Shown here: one piece after another, positions 9,533 to 19,255 of the stretch
Layout of the letters: the number at the start of each line of letters is the position of its first letter
Position numbering within the stretch: the first letter of the stretch is position 1
Position numbers and translations under genes: made by a program
Source: Fulvivirga maritima
GTDB taxonomy: Bacteria > Bacteroidota > Bacteroidia > Cytophagales > Cyclobacteriaceae
Assembly (NCBI RefSeq): GCF_021389955.1
Contig: NZ_CP089980.1
Coordinates: 5,389,001-5,453,000, forward strand
Reading direction: 5' to 3'
DNA: 64,000 bases
Notes under the pieces: model-generated
The model's database searches: none
Seen by the model: the letters and a program-made list of their open reading frames with translations, nothing else
What the model was told of the DNA's origin: nothing

Positions 9533-11944
9533 CTATTCAGATTTTAAATATTTTACAGGATTCACGCAAATACTTCTGATTATCTGAGAAAGCGTAGTAA
9601 TAATGGCTACTGCCAAAATCACCATGAGAGGCATCAAATAATAAACTACTCCAATGGATATTTTTGCTGCATACTGCTGAAGCCAAATCTCTGAAATGTA
9701 GTGAAATAATGGTAAACTTATTATCGAGCTCACCAGCACTAATAAAACGTATTTCTGAGTAAGTATTTTGCCAAGATCAACGGCAGTAGCTCCCAGCACT
9801 TTTCTTATACTTAGCTCCTTCATCCTTAGGTTAGCATTATAGTTAGCTAGCCCCATTAGTCCCAGGCAAGCCAAAAATATTGCCAATATGGAAAAACCCA
9901 TTAAAGCCTGTAACAGGAGGCGATCTGCTTTAAACTGCATCATCATATGATCATCTATGAAGAAATATTCAAAAGGCTTATCAGGAAATAGCGCTTCCCA
10001 CTCTATTCTGGCAGCTTCAATGGCCTCTTTGTAATTACCTTGCCGGAAGGCTACGGACAAGAATGCCTTATGTCCATGAACGAGTGTATACATGGTGGCT
10101 TCTATTTCACTTCTCGGAGAAACCATATGAAAGTCTTCCAAAATTCCTATGATAATGACCTCTGTGCCGAACAGACTTAGTTTCCTTCCAATAGCCTTTT
10201 CTATGTCCTGATAGCCCATATCAGCGGCCATCTTCCTATTAACAACCAGCTGATTTAGAGGATGCAATTCATCTGCCGCGTTATAAAACCTACCAGCCAG
10301 CAGTTTTATGCCATACACTTGAGCGAAATTTTCATCAATCATGGTGCGGGCTGCACTTATTCTGGTATCATTGCCAATATCTATTTGTCCTACCCAACTG
10401 TAATCCTGACCAGGAATATTAGAACTGATAGTTACCGCCTCTATACTCGGATAATCAGATAGTTCCTTACCTAACAGATGAAATTTATCGAGGTAAGTAG
10501 TATCCATGTTCTCCTGTACTGTTTCATAGGACTTGACTACCAATACGTTTTGGTTAAAATCTTTGCTCAGATCAACTATGTAATTGATCTGCGAGTACAC
10601 CAAAAGGGCCATAGCACATAACAGCATAGCTATACCAAACTGAAAAGTCATCAATACAGATCGGAAGGAATACTTTTTATTTCTGTTCCCTCCTTCTTTC
10701 AATAACCTGGAAGGTGCAAAACGACTAAGCACTAAGGATGGATAAAATCCGGCTAAAAGGGTGATTACGATAGTACTTAAGCTGAGGTACGCATAAAACC
10801 TAATGTTCATCCACCAATCAGTTTTAATAGCACTTCCCATCCAGAGGTTGAAAAGAGGTGCGCCCAGTTGAATAGCAGTAACTGCTAAGACATGAGCCAG
10901 TAACACCATGCAGAATGATTCTAATAAAAACTGTAGTCGGAGCTGATACTGGCTAGAGCCAATGACTTTACGCAGGCCCACCTCGCGTGACCGCTCAAGA
11001 GAACTTGAGATTGAGAGGTTGATGTAGTTAAATATAGCGATCATCAGAATAGCAATGGCGATGATTAGCAGCGCATTGACTATTTTTCCATTACCATTGG
11101 CTTCCGTTTCTCCCCGAAGGTTAGAATTAAGATGAATCTTTGTTAGCGATTGTAAACCTATCTCTGAACTCAGGTTCTTGCCTTTGTTGTAGTCTTCTAG
11201 GTAGGCTTTAGAGAAGTTATTGACTTTAGCTTCCAGGGCTTCAGGATCAACATTTTTATTAGTTAAAATATAAGTGTAAAAGCCATCCCATGATTTAAGG
11301 CTCCTATCTCCATAAACTTTAGCCCAACTCATGAGCATATTAAAATGTAGATGACTGTTAGGCGGAATATCTTTAAAAACGGCTGTTATTTCATAGTTAG
11401 GATTAAACATTCCTTGCCATTCTAACTGCTCGCCCACCACATCAGTTGTGTGGAAAATTTTCCGAGCCAGTGATTCTGATATAATAAGTTTATTAGGTTG
11501 GTTCAGTGCAGAGTGCAAATCTCCAGCTATGGCCTCTAAATCGAAAACCTCCAAGAAAGAGCTATCAACCGTAAAAACAGAACTTTCGGAAAAGCTATCT
11601 CTACCTTCGTTATAAGTGAACACAGGCTCATATTCTGATGCAATATTGAACAGTCTGCATGTGTTCTCTATCTCAGGAAATGCCCGCTGAAGCTCTAAGC
11701 CTAATTCAGGAAAAACCGAAGCACGTTGATAAGATTCCTCTCCATTTACAGACCTGGTATGAGTAAGCCTATAAATGCTATCTGACTTTTTATTCCAATT
11801 ATCAAAACTATATTCATACCTCACATACATCAGCAATAATAAAGTAGAGGCCAACCCTACTGTAAGACCAATGATGTGGATCAAAGAAAAAGCACGGTTC
11901 TTTCTAATGTTTCTTAACGCGATTTTGATGAAATTTTGCAGCAT
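9533..11944 (-). CDS. FtsX/MacB-like ABC transporter permease (5th gene of the array)
   Basis: 803 residues with an N-terminal helix after the basic start (IRKNRAFSLIHIIGLTVGLA). Two periplasmic MacB-like domains follow, and the helix blocks carry REVGLRKVIGSS and KELSIRKVLGA. It ends NPVKYLKSE. Its stop overlaps the start of the upstream gene's stop by a single base (TAATG), so translation is likely coupled. Divergence from its neighbours is high outside the helix blocks. The array therefore looks like old paralogues, each with its own periplasmic surface, and not a recent duplication. No nucleotide-binding domain is present in the protein. Confidence 0.9.
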   Translation of the reverse strand: MLQNFIKIALRNIRKNRAFSLIHIIGLTVGLASTLLLLMYVRYEYSFDNWNKKSDSIYRLTHTRSVNGEESYQRASVFPELGLELQRAFPEIENTCRLFNIASEYEPVFTYNEGRDSFSESSVFTVDSSFLEVFDLEAIAGDLHSALNQPNKLIISESLARKIFHTTDVVGEQLEWQGMFNPNYEITAVFKDIPPNSHLHFNMLMSWAKVYGDRSLKSWDGFYTYILTNKNVDPEALEAKVNNFSKAYLEDYNKGKNLSSEIGLQSLTKIHLNSNLRGETEANGNGKIVNALLIIAIAILMIAIFNYINLSISSSLERSREVGLRKVIGSSQYQLRLQFLLESFCMVLLAHVLAVTAIQLGAPLFNLWMGSAIKTDWWMNIRFYAYLSLSTIVITLLAGFYPSLVLSRFAPSRLLKEGGNRNKKYSFRSVLMTFQFGIAMLLCAMALLVYSQINYIVDLSKDFNQNVLVVKSYETVQENMDTTYLDKFHLLGKELSDYPSIEAVTISSNIPGQDYSWVGQIDIGNDTRISAARTMIDENFAQVYGIKLLAGRFYNAADELHPLNQLVVNRKMAADMGYQDIEKAIGRKLSLFGTEVIIIGILEDFHMVSPRSEIEATMYTLVHGHKAFLSVAFRQGNYKEAIEAARIEWEALFPDKPFEYFFIDDHMMMQFKADRLLLQALMGFSILAIFLACLGLMGLANYNANLRMKELSIRKVLGATAVDLGKILTQKYVLLVLVSSIISLPLFHYISEIWLQQYAAKISIGVVYYLMPLMVILAVAIITTLSQIIRSICVNPVKYLKSE

Positions 11945-14346
11945 TACTCTTCTTTTAGGTTATGAATAGGGTTGATTAGAGCTACTTTTATAGTTTGATA
12001 AGAAATGGCCATAAGACCAATCAGCGAAAGAAAAATCACAGGTATGATGAATAACCATACTCCTAATGCAATTTTTACAGGGAAGCGTTGCAGCCAGTAG
12101 TTCCCCAAATAATAAGACAGCAGTGCAGCTATGACTCCCGCTATTAGGATCAATCTTATGAAATTCCAAGTAAGTAAGCGAAACAGCTCCGGCAAGGAAG
12201 CACCAAACAATTTTCTTATGCTGATCTCTTTGAGTCTTAAATTCAGGTGGTAAGAAGACAGCGCCAAAAGTCCGATACAACTAAGACAAATAGCTATGAT
12301 TCCAAAATAAGAAATAATGGATTCTAATTGTTCATCAGACTGATACTGATGGTTATAATGATCGTCTAAAAAGAAGTAATCCGCTGTTTCTTCAAAAGTA
12401 CTTTGGTAAATACCATTTATTTCCTTGATTACCAAAGACCTATTAGCAGATCGTAGATTAACTGAAAAGAAACCACCATAGACATTGAACCCCACATATA
12501 TGGTAGGCAGAATGGCATTTTGAGCTGACTCATGTCTATAATCTTTAATAACTCCGATAATATGTATATCCTTAATATCTTCTCCTTCCCAGATCATAGG
12601 TGCTCCTATAGCATCTTCTGCACTATTAAAACCCAGGTTGGCAAGTGCCCTTTCATTAATGATCAGACAATTTCCCTTCTTAATTTCGTCTTTGGTGAAA
12701 TTGCGACCAGCTATTAGCTCCAGATTATATGTAGATAGAAAATCATCATCCACCCAAAGCAGAAAATTGGAGTTGATATGAGAAGGGTCAGCTTTTGGTT
12801 TATGAATACTGGTAATATTGTCTTTAACCCTTGAGCCTGGCACCTCAGAGGAAAATGTTACTTTCCTTATATCTGCTTGCCGCCCAAGTTCTTGCTTAAA
12901 TCGATCAACCCTATTGAAAAAAGTTGAATCAGTAATTACCGGCTTTTCTATCACCAATACTTTTGAAATATCAAAACCTGACTTTTGGTGTTTTAAGTAT
13001 TGGATCTGGCTGTAAACAATCCACGTGAGAATGACCAAGCATATGGCTGCGGCAAACTGTACGACAATCATAACATTTCTGAAGGTGAATTTTTTGTAAG
13101 AACGATTCACTCCACCTTTCAAAGTCTCCATTAAATTGCTTGAGTTGAAAGTTAAAGCTGGAATTATACCAGTAAGCAATGTGCCTAGTAATAGCACTAT
13201 GAAGGAATTGATTATCACCTGATTATTCAACAACTGTGGTATACTTACTCCTAACCAATTGTAAATGTGAATTCCTAAAGCCTGAAATAGTGTAAAAGCC
13301 ACCAAAAAGGCAATGAAATTATGAATGAAACCTTCAGTTAAAAATTGCAAATAGAAAGACCATCTACCCGAACCCAAGATTTTTCTAACCCCTACTTCTC
13401 GTGACCTTTCTGTTAAACGGTTTATGGAGAGATGTATATAATTGAGCCATGAGACTCCCAAAATGACCCATGAAAGAATATATAGAAAATTTAGCTCGTT
13501 AGTGTTTATTATAGGAGATAACGCATAATCCCTGGCAATACCTGTATGAATATGATCAATCCTGTCAAAGTTAAATCGGACATCATAGCCTTCATCTTTC
13601 CAAAAGTGCTCATGGGGCTTAATTACTTCAGCATACTTATTGATAACACTTTGAACTGAAGACTGCTTATCTAGTTTAATATACAGGTAATCACTAGTCC
13701 ACTCCCAGTCGATAGCTCTACCCTTTCCCAAGAGTTCATAATTAAGCAAAATATCAGGTCGAAAATGAGAGTTTTCTGGTACATCTATTACAGCTTTTAC
13801 CTCTAAATTCAGTACCGTCCTGTCTCCCTTAAGTGTAATTATTTGGTATAGAGCTTCTTTAGTCCCAAATAGTTTAAGCGCTGTTGATTTGCTAATTACT
13901 ACATCATGTAAGTCATGGAAAACAGAGGATTTCTCACCTTCCAAAAGAGGATAGCTAAATACATCTAAAAAAGAGGCTTCTGTGAAAAAGGTTTTATCCT
14001 GATGCAGCTGCAGTTCCCCAACCTGAAGTATGCTTCTACCATAATAGGCATTAACCCGTACCTGTTCCTCTATTTCAGGAATACTCTCTTTCATAGCAGG
14101 TCCAGCAGCAGGCCAGTTCATCGCTCCATCAGACTCAACAACGCCATCCTTCTGCCAAATTTGACCTACTCTGTAGACTCTTTCCTTATCTCGATGAAAG
14201 TTGTCAAAACTATAATGATAAGACACATACTGGTTGATTAGAAAATAAGCCAAAAGGCTCAGGCTCAAGCCAAAAAATGAAACAAATGAAAACCACTTAT
14301 TTTTAATGATTTGTCGCCAAGCTATTTTAAGATAAGTCTCAAGCAT
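11944..14346 (-). CDS. FtsX/MacB-like ABC transporter permease (4th gene of the array)
   Basis: 800 residues. The N-terminal helix covers about 20-40 (FVSFFGLSLSLLAYFLI). FtsX motifs REVGVRKILGS (about residue 317) and KEISIRKLFGA (about 690) bracket the second periplasmic half, and the tail is NPIHNLKEE. Its start lies 2 bp from the upstream permease, in line with one polycistronic transcript. The first periplasmic domain is rich in aromatic residues (HYSFDNFHRDKERVYRVG), as in other members of this group. Partner ATPase and substrate cannot be deduced. Confidence 0.9.
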   Translation of the reverse strand: MLETYLKIAWRQIIKNKWFSFVSFFGLSLSLLAYFLINQYVSYHYSFDNFHRDKERVYRVGQIWQKDGVVESDGAMNWPAAGPAMKESIPEIEEQVRVNAYYGRSILQVGELQLHQDKTFFTEASFLDVFSYPLLEGEKSSVFHDLHDVVISKSTALKLFGTKEALYQIITLKGDRTVLNLEVKAVIDVPENSHFRPDILLNYELLGKGRAIDWEWTSDYLYIKLDKQSSVQSVINKYAEVIKPHEHFWKDEGYDVRFNFDRIDHIHTGIARDYALSPIINTNELNFLYILSWVILGVSWLNYIHLSINRLTERSREVGVRKILGSGRWSFYLQFLTEGFIHNFIAFLVAFTLFQALGIHIYNWLGVSIPQLLNNQVIINSFIVLLLGTLLTGIIPALTFNSSNLMETLKGGVNRSYKKFTFRNVMIVVQFAAAICLVILTWIVYSQIQYLKHQKSGFDISKVLVIEKPVITDSTFFNRVDRFKQELGRQADIRKVTFSSEVPGSRVKDNITSIHKPKADPSHINSNFLLWVDDDFLSTYNLELIAGRNFTKDEIKKGNCLIINERALANLGFNSAEDAIGAPMIWEGEDIKDIHIIGVIKDYRHESAQNAILPTIYVGFNVYGGFFSVNLRSANRSLVIKEINGIYQSTFEETADYFFLDDHYNHQYQSDEQLESIISYFGIIAICLSCIGLLALSSYHLNLRLKEISIRKLFGASLPELFRLLTWNFIRLILIAGVIAALLSYYLGNYWLQRFPVKIALGVWLFIIPVIFLSLIGLMAISYQTIKVALINPIHNLKEE

Positions 14347-14348
14347 AA

Positions 14349-16760
14349 CTATTCACTTTTCAGGCTATCCACCGGGTTAATTCTTATCACCTTGATGAGC
14401 TCTATGGAAACGGTAAACATAATAATTACTAAAAAGCCAATTATGCCGAATGTGTATAGTATGTAAGGCTGAGCAATTTTATAAGCGAAACCTTGCAGCC
14501 ACTGATTCATCATCATATAAGCAGCCATTACTCCCATGAATGCCGCTATGCTATATACACTCAGTAGCTCTTTCCCTAACAACTTCCAAATATTTAAAGC
14601 ACTGGCTCCCAGCACCTTTCTTATACCTATTTCTTTAATTCTATAGGCGAAATTTTGCATAGTAACACCAAATACCCCCACCAATACAATCAATATGGCA
14701 AAAATAGACGCCGTACTAAAAGCCTTTTTAAATTGTGTATCATCAGCGTATAGCTCTGTTAGCTTGTCTTCCAGAAAGAAGCTTTCAAACGGCACCAGGG
14801 GAAATACTTGTCTCCATTTAGCCTCAATAGCCGCCGTGACGTCTTTTGTGTTTCTATTCAACTTAAAACTTAAAAAACGAAAAATCTCAGCAGAATCTAC
14901 AGGAGTAAAATACAGGCCTCTCATATTTTCGTGTAATGAACTGAAATGAAAGTCCTTTACTACTCCAATGATTTCTCTCTGCTTCATGACTCTTTCATCT
15001 ATCATTTCTCCCACAGCGGGTTTATCGCCAAATAATGATTTTGCTGCTGTTTCATTAATCACTACCTTATTCAATGCCTTGTCTGAATCATTAAAAAAAC
15101 GACCCTCCGCCATTTCAAACTCATATACATCCTGATACTCAGCGTCACAAATAATTTGACCGAACAGCTCGTAACTATCTTCGTTAGCCGAGGAAGGTTT
15201 CACTGATTGTTCCATGCCAAATCGGCCATCCGGTATCTCATAAGACAGACTCACTTGTTGCACACCTGGTATTTCGTTAAACTCGTGCTTCATGCTTAGC
15301 ATTTTGGATACACCTGAAGGACCATACCATCTGGGCACTGAAGAAACCACGAGGACATTACTATTATCATATCCTAAATCTTTATTCAAAAGATAATCCA
15401 TCTGAGAGCTTATGGTGAGCGTAGACAAAATAAAAAACAGAGCCAGGCTGAACTGAGCTACTAGTAATACCTTTTTAATATCGAATGCATTATGACGAAC
15501 TATTACTTTTCCCTTTAAAGCTTTCACTACATGTAGCTTAGATAAGATCAGAGCGGGGTAAAGTCCGGATAGTATACCTGTAATTATGGCTATGGAACCC
15601 ATTATCAATGTTAGAGGCCAGAAGCTAATATTAGAAAAACCAGTCTTCTGAAGCAGCTGAGCATAATATGGAATAACAAGCTGAATTAAGCTCATAGCCA
15701 GAGCAAAGGCCAAAACAGAAAGCAGCGTTGACTCTAACAGAAATTGCCAAATCAGCTCTTTTCTATTACTGCCAATAGCCTTCCTTACTCCTATTTCTTT
15801 CATTCTCCTATTAGCAATACCAATGGATATATTTACAAAATTGATCATGGCCATCAAAAGAATGAACAAAGCCACCAAGCCCAAAACTAAAAGCACACGC
15901 TGCTTAGCCTCTTCATTTTGAATCAAATTATAAGATTTCAAAGGAGTTAATTTTGCAGTCAGGTCTTTTGCTAGGAAATCAGGAGCATTAGCACTAATCA
16001 ATTCATGCAGTGGCTTTTCCAAATCTTTCGGATACACTCCTGGTTGAAGCTCCAAACGGGTCTGCAGTATGTAATTACCCCATGATTGAAATACATCCTC
16101 GGATCTAAAATATATTGCATTAGCGCTGTTAACATATATATCTACCCTGTCGCCCAAATTGTCAGTTAAAGAATTTTCAGGTATTTGGTCAATGACTCCA
16201 GATATCCTATATTCCTTAAATCCTCTAGAGTTATGATTTTCATTTTGCGTTTCCAGAATAAGTGTTTTTCCTAATATGTCGGTAGAGCCAAAGAACTTGA
16301 GAGCCACATCGTGTTGTAGCACTAGTCCATCGGGATCATCCATAGCCGTTTGAGGATTTCCTGTTACCAGTGGAATTCCGAACATGGTGAGCATATTGCC
16401 ATCAGCAATTTGTAAATTAAGTCTGAAGTTCTTCTTTTCTCCATCAGATACATTACAACTGACTGCGTCTATGGTGAAATAATTAGCCACCAATTGTGGG
16501 TATTGCTCTTTCAGTTCTTTACCCAATGGAGCCAGTGTAGTGAACTCGGGTCTGCTAACTCCTGCTGCCCATTCAGACTCTAGCATGTAGTGATTTTCGG
16601 TGTGCTTAAACCAGTTATTCGCTTGCCATTCATCCGCCATAAATAGTAAAATCAGAAAGGTGGCACTTAGCCCTGTAGCCAGACCTAAAATATTGATAAC
16701 GGCAAACCATTTTTGCTTCTTAATATTCCTCCAGGCCAGTATCAGAAAGTTAGTAAACAC
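14349..16760 (-). CDS. FtsX/MacB-like ABC transporter permease (3rd gene of the array)
   Basis: 803 residues, with an N-terminal helix at about 20-40 (INILGLATGLSATFLILLFM). FtsX motifs are KEIGVRKAIGS and KEIGIRKVLGA, and the tail is NPVDSLKSE. It is the only member preceded by a sizeable gap (87 bp), which contains a 32-bp near-perfect palindrome at 16811-16842. The three distal permeases could therefore be expressed at a different level from the first two. I see no second sigma-54-type promoter in that gap. Confidence 0.9.
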   Translation of the reverse strand: MFTNFLILAWRNIKKQKWFAVINILGLATGLSATFLILLFMADEWQANNWFKHTENHYMLESEWAAGVSRPEFTTLAPLGKELKEQYPQLVANYFTIDAVSCNVSDGEKKNFRLNLQIADGNMLTMFGIPLVTGNPQTAMDDPDGLVLQHDVALKFFGSTDILGKTLILETQNENHNSRGFKEYRISGVIDQIPENSLTDNLGDRVDIYVNSANAIYFRSEDVFQSWGNYILQTRLELQPGVYPKDLEKPLHELISANAPDFLAKDLTAKLTPLKSYNLIQNEEAKQRVLLVLGLVALFILLMAMINFVNISIGIANRRMKEIGVRKAIGSNRKELIWQFLLESTLLSVLAFALAMSLIQLVIPYYAQLLQKTGFSNISFWPLTLIMGSIAIITGILSGLYPALILSKLHVVKALKGKVIVRHNAFDIKKVLLVAQFSLALFFILSTLTISSQMDYLLNKDLGYDNSNVLVVSSVPRWYGPSGVSKMLSMKHEFNEIPGVQQVSLSYEIPDGRFGMEQSVKPSSANEDSYELFGQIICDAEYQDVYEFEMAEGRFFNDSDKALNKVVINETAAKSLFGDKPAVGEMIDERVMKQREIIGVVKDFHFSSLHENMRGLYFTPVDSAEIFRFLSFKLNRNTKDVTAAIEAKWRQVFPLVPFESFFLEDKLTELYADDTQFKKAFSTASIFAILIVLVGVFGVTMQNFAYRIKEIGIRKVLGASALNIWKLLGKELLSVYSIAAFMGVMAAYMMMNQWLQGFAYKIAQPYILYTFGIIGFLVIIMFTVSIELIKVIRINPVDSLKSE

Positions 16761-16810
16761 TATATTCTATTTTAAATTGTGGAATTTAATAAATTGATAA
16801 TCAAATAATT

Positions 16811-16842
16811 ATGTTGAAGTTAACTCGAGTTAACTTTAACAT
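16811..16842. other. 32-bp near-perfect palindrome between permease genes
   Basis: The core AAGTTAACTCGAGTTAACTT is a perfect 20-bp palindrome. The arms extend to ATGTT/AACAT with one mismatched pair. It sits 6 bp past the stop of the upstream minus-strand permease. There is no T-tract after it, so it is a poor terminator. It could be an mRNA-stabilising or processing hairpin, or a protein-binding operator. Confidence 0.75.
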
Positions 16843-16847
16843 AGTCA

Positions 16848-19253
16848 TTACTCTTGCCTCAAAGAGTCTACCGGATTAGCTATGGCGGTCTTTATGGTAT
16901 TGAAACCTATAGTAACCATAGCCAAAAGCCCTACAACGAACAATGGAAATACGAATAACCACCATGATAATTCTATATGATTAATATAACTCGCTAACCA
17001 TTCTTTTAAAGAGAAATAAGCCAGAGGAATGGCCAAAACATTAGCGATTAAAATAGAAATGGCTATACCCTTAGATAACAAAGTCACTATTTCACCCAAA
17101 GAGGCACCTAATATCTTTCTGATGCCCATTTCCTTATTGCGCTGAGCTATATTAAAGGAAGAAAGTCCAAACAAACCAAGACAAGCAATGAATATAGCCA
17201 GAACTGCAAACACCGTTATTACTGCTCCAAAATTGGCATCAGCCTTAAATTGCTGATCATAAGTTTTATCTAGAAAAAAGTAATCAAAAGTACTTTCAGG
17301 GAACAAGGTATTCCATTCTTTCTCTATAGTACTCAGGGTGCTTTTAGTGTCTTTACCTCCAATTTTAATGGAAATATAGTCTTCCAAAGGTCTATAAGGA
17401 AACAACATAGGCAGATGGCTATCTTTCGGAGATCTCTGATAAAAGTTCTTTATAACTCCAATGATTGTAGAGGGCTTCTGATCATAATAATAGGTAATCT
17501 TTTCACCAATCGCGGCTTCTGGCGATTCAAAGCCTAACACTTCTGCCGCCCGTTGATTAATAAGTATTTGACTGCCCTGGGCTGTGGTATTGTCGAAATT
17601 ATGCCCACTCATTACCTCCATGCTTAATGTAGGCACAAAATCAGCATTCGCTCTTATCACATAATAAATTAAGCCATTACCTTCACCTGAATTATCTCCC
17701 CATCTTCTTATTCCAGTTGAGCTGCTCAGCTCATGTAAACTAAGGCCTGGCACTGACTCTGAAAATGCCACGTTTTGAATATTCGGATAATTAAGTAATT
17801 GATTTTTAAATCCTTGAAGCTTTGTATCGAGAATAGAATCATTTTCATTGATTTGCGGACCTCTCAAAGTCAATGTGTGTTCCAGTTTCATTCCCAAATC
17901 TCTGGTTCTTAGGTGGTCTAGCTGCAAATAGACTACGGCCGTACCTATAATCAGAAAAATGGTACACGAAAACTGAAAAACAACCAATGCCTTACGCAAC
18001 CACTGACCATGACTTGAGTTTTTCAGTTTACCCTTTAAAACCACCACTGGCTTAAAACCTGATAGCACCATGGCAGGATATATTCCTGACAATAAACTGC
18101 CTATAATGAAAATGGCAAATAGCAATATCCAAAACTGATAATCGGTTACTACATTAAGTGCTATAGGTTGGCCCGAAATATCTCTGAAATAAGGCAGGCT
18201 TATCTGCATAAGCGTAAAGGCTATGATTATAGCGATGAGGTTTACCAGAATCGATTCAAATAAAAACTGAAACACCAACTGGCCTTTAGCTGATCCTAGC
18301 ACCTTCCTCACTCCCACTTCCCTGGCTCTACTGATAGCTCTGGAAGTAGATAGGTTTATGTAGTTGACCCAGGCAATAGCAATTATAAAAATGGCTATGA
18401 GTAATAAGAAAGAAACCGTTTGTGCTCCTCCTGTAGGCTCAGGCTCATATGTTTTATCAGAATACAAATGAATATCACTAATGAGCCCTGCTTTAAATAC
18501 TTCTTCTTCAACATCTTCCAGTGCTTCAGACAGCTTTTCTAACTTTTTATTGAAAGCTGGCAAATCAGTTCCGGGCTGCATGAGTAAGTAAGTATATTCA
18601 TTATTACCCTGCCAGGCATATTTTTCATACCAATCATATATTTTAGGTATAGACTGATGAGATAAAAGCAAATCAAACTTGAGATGTGTATTAGGAGGAA
18701 TATCCGCCATAACTCCTGTAACCTGATACTCATTCCCATCTATATTCATTGATTTGCCTAAGACATCATCAGTATCAAAATATTTCAACGCTGTAGAATG
18801 TGTGAGCACCACTTGAAAAGACTTATTGAGGGCTTCCTCTTTATTGCCTTTTAACATGTAATAGGAAAATACATCAAACACTGAAGGATCAGCGAAATAG
18901 ACCTGACTTTCATAAAAGCTTTCACTGCTCGATTTCACCTCTACCACATCAGTATAAAACATGCGTGCATATTCTTTTACTTCAGGATATTTATCCTTTA
19001 ACAAAGGGCCTAATGGCCCATAGGTCTCACAATCAGTTACTATGTATTCATTACCATCGTACATATCCAGGGTTACCCGGTAAATGTTATCTACGTTAGC
19101 ATTAAAGTCTTCATAACTTTTCTCAAACCTCACATACTGTATAATCAACAGGAATGCGGCCATGCCAATAGCTAAACCCAGAATATTGATTATTGAAAAG
19201 GCCTTGCCCTTAATCAAATTTCTTATACCGATTTTCAAATAATTCCTAATCAT
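16848..19253 (-). CDS. FtsX/MacB-like ABC transporter permease (2nd gene of the array)
   Basis: 801 residues. The N-terminal helix (about 20-40) follows RNLIKGKAFSIINILGLAIG. FtsX motifs REVGVRKVLGS (about 312) and KEMGIRKILGA (about 695) are clear, and the tail NPVDSLRQE is nearly the same as in the first gene. It starts 2 bp after the first permease ends. An acidic first periplasmic domain (EDVEEEVFKAG) separates it from the other members. It is most similar in overall layout to the adjacent first gene, fitting a local duplication, but substrate and ATPase remain unknown. Confidence 0.9.
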   Translation of the reverse strand: MIRNYLKIGIRNLIKGKAFSIINILGLAIGMAAFLLIIQYVRFEKSYEDFNANVDNIYRVTLDMYDGNEYIVTDCETYGPLGPLLKDKYPEVKEYARMFYTDVVEVKSSSESFYESQVYFADPSVFDVFSYYMLKGNKEEALNKSFQVVLTHSTALKYFDTDDVLGKSMNIDGNEYQVTGVMADIPPNTHLKFDLLLSHQSIPKIYDWYEKYAWQGNNEYTYLLMQPGTDLPAFNKKLEKLSEALEDVEEEVFKAGLISDIHLYSDKTYEPEPTGGAQTVSFLLLIAIFIIAIAWVNYINLSTSRAISRAREVGVRKVLGSAKGQLVFQFLFESILVNLIAIIIAFTLMQISLPYFRDISGQPIALNVVTDYQFWILLFAIFIIGSLLSGIYPAMVLSGFKPVVVLKGKLKNSSHGQWLRKALVVFQFSCTIFLIIGTAVVYLQLDHLRTRDLGMKLEHTLTLRGPQINENDSILDTKLQGFKNQLLNYPNIQNVAFSESVPGLSLHELSSSTGIRRWGDNSGEGNGLIYYVIRANADFVPTLSMEVMSGHNFDNTTAQGSQILINQRAAEVLGFESPEAAIGEKITYYYDQKPSTIIGVIKNFYQRSPKDSHLPMLFPYRPLEDYISIKIGGKDTKSTLSTIEKEWNTLFPESTFDYFFLDKTYDQQFKADANFGAVITVFAVLAIFIACLGLFGLSSFNIAQRNKEMGIRKILGASLGEIVTLLSKGIAISILIANVLAIPLAYFSLKEWLASYINHIELSWWLFVFPLFVVGLLAMVTIGFNTIKTAIANPVDSLRQE

Positions 19254-19255
19254 TA

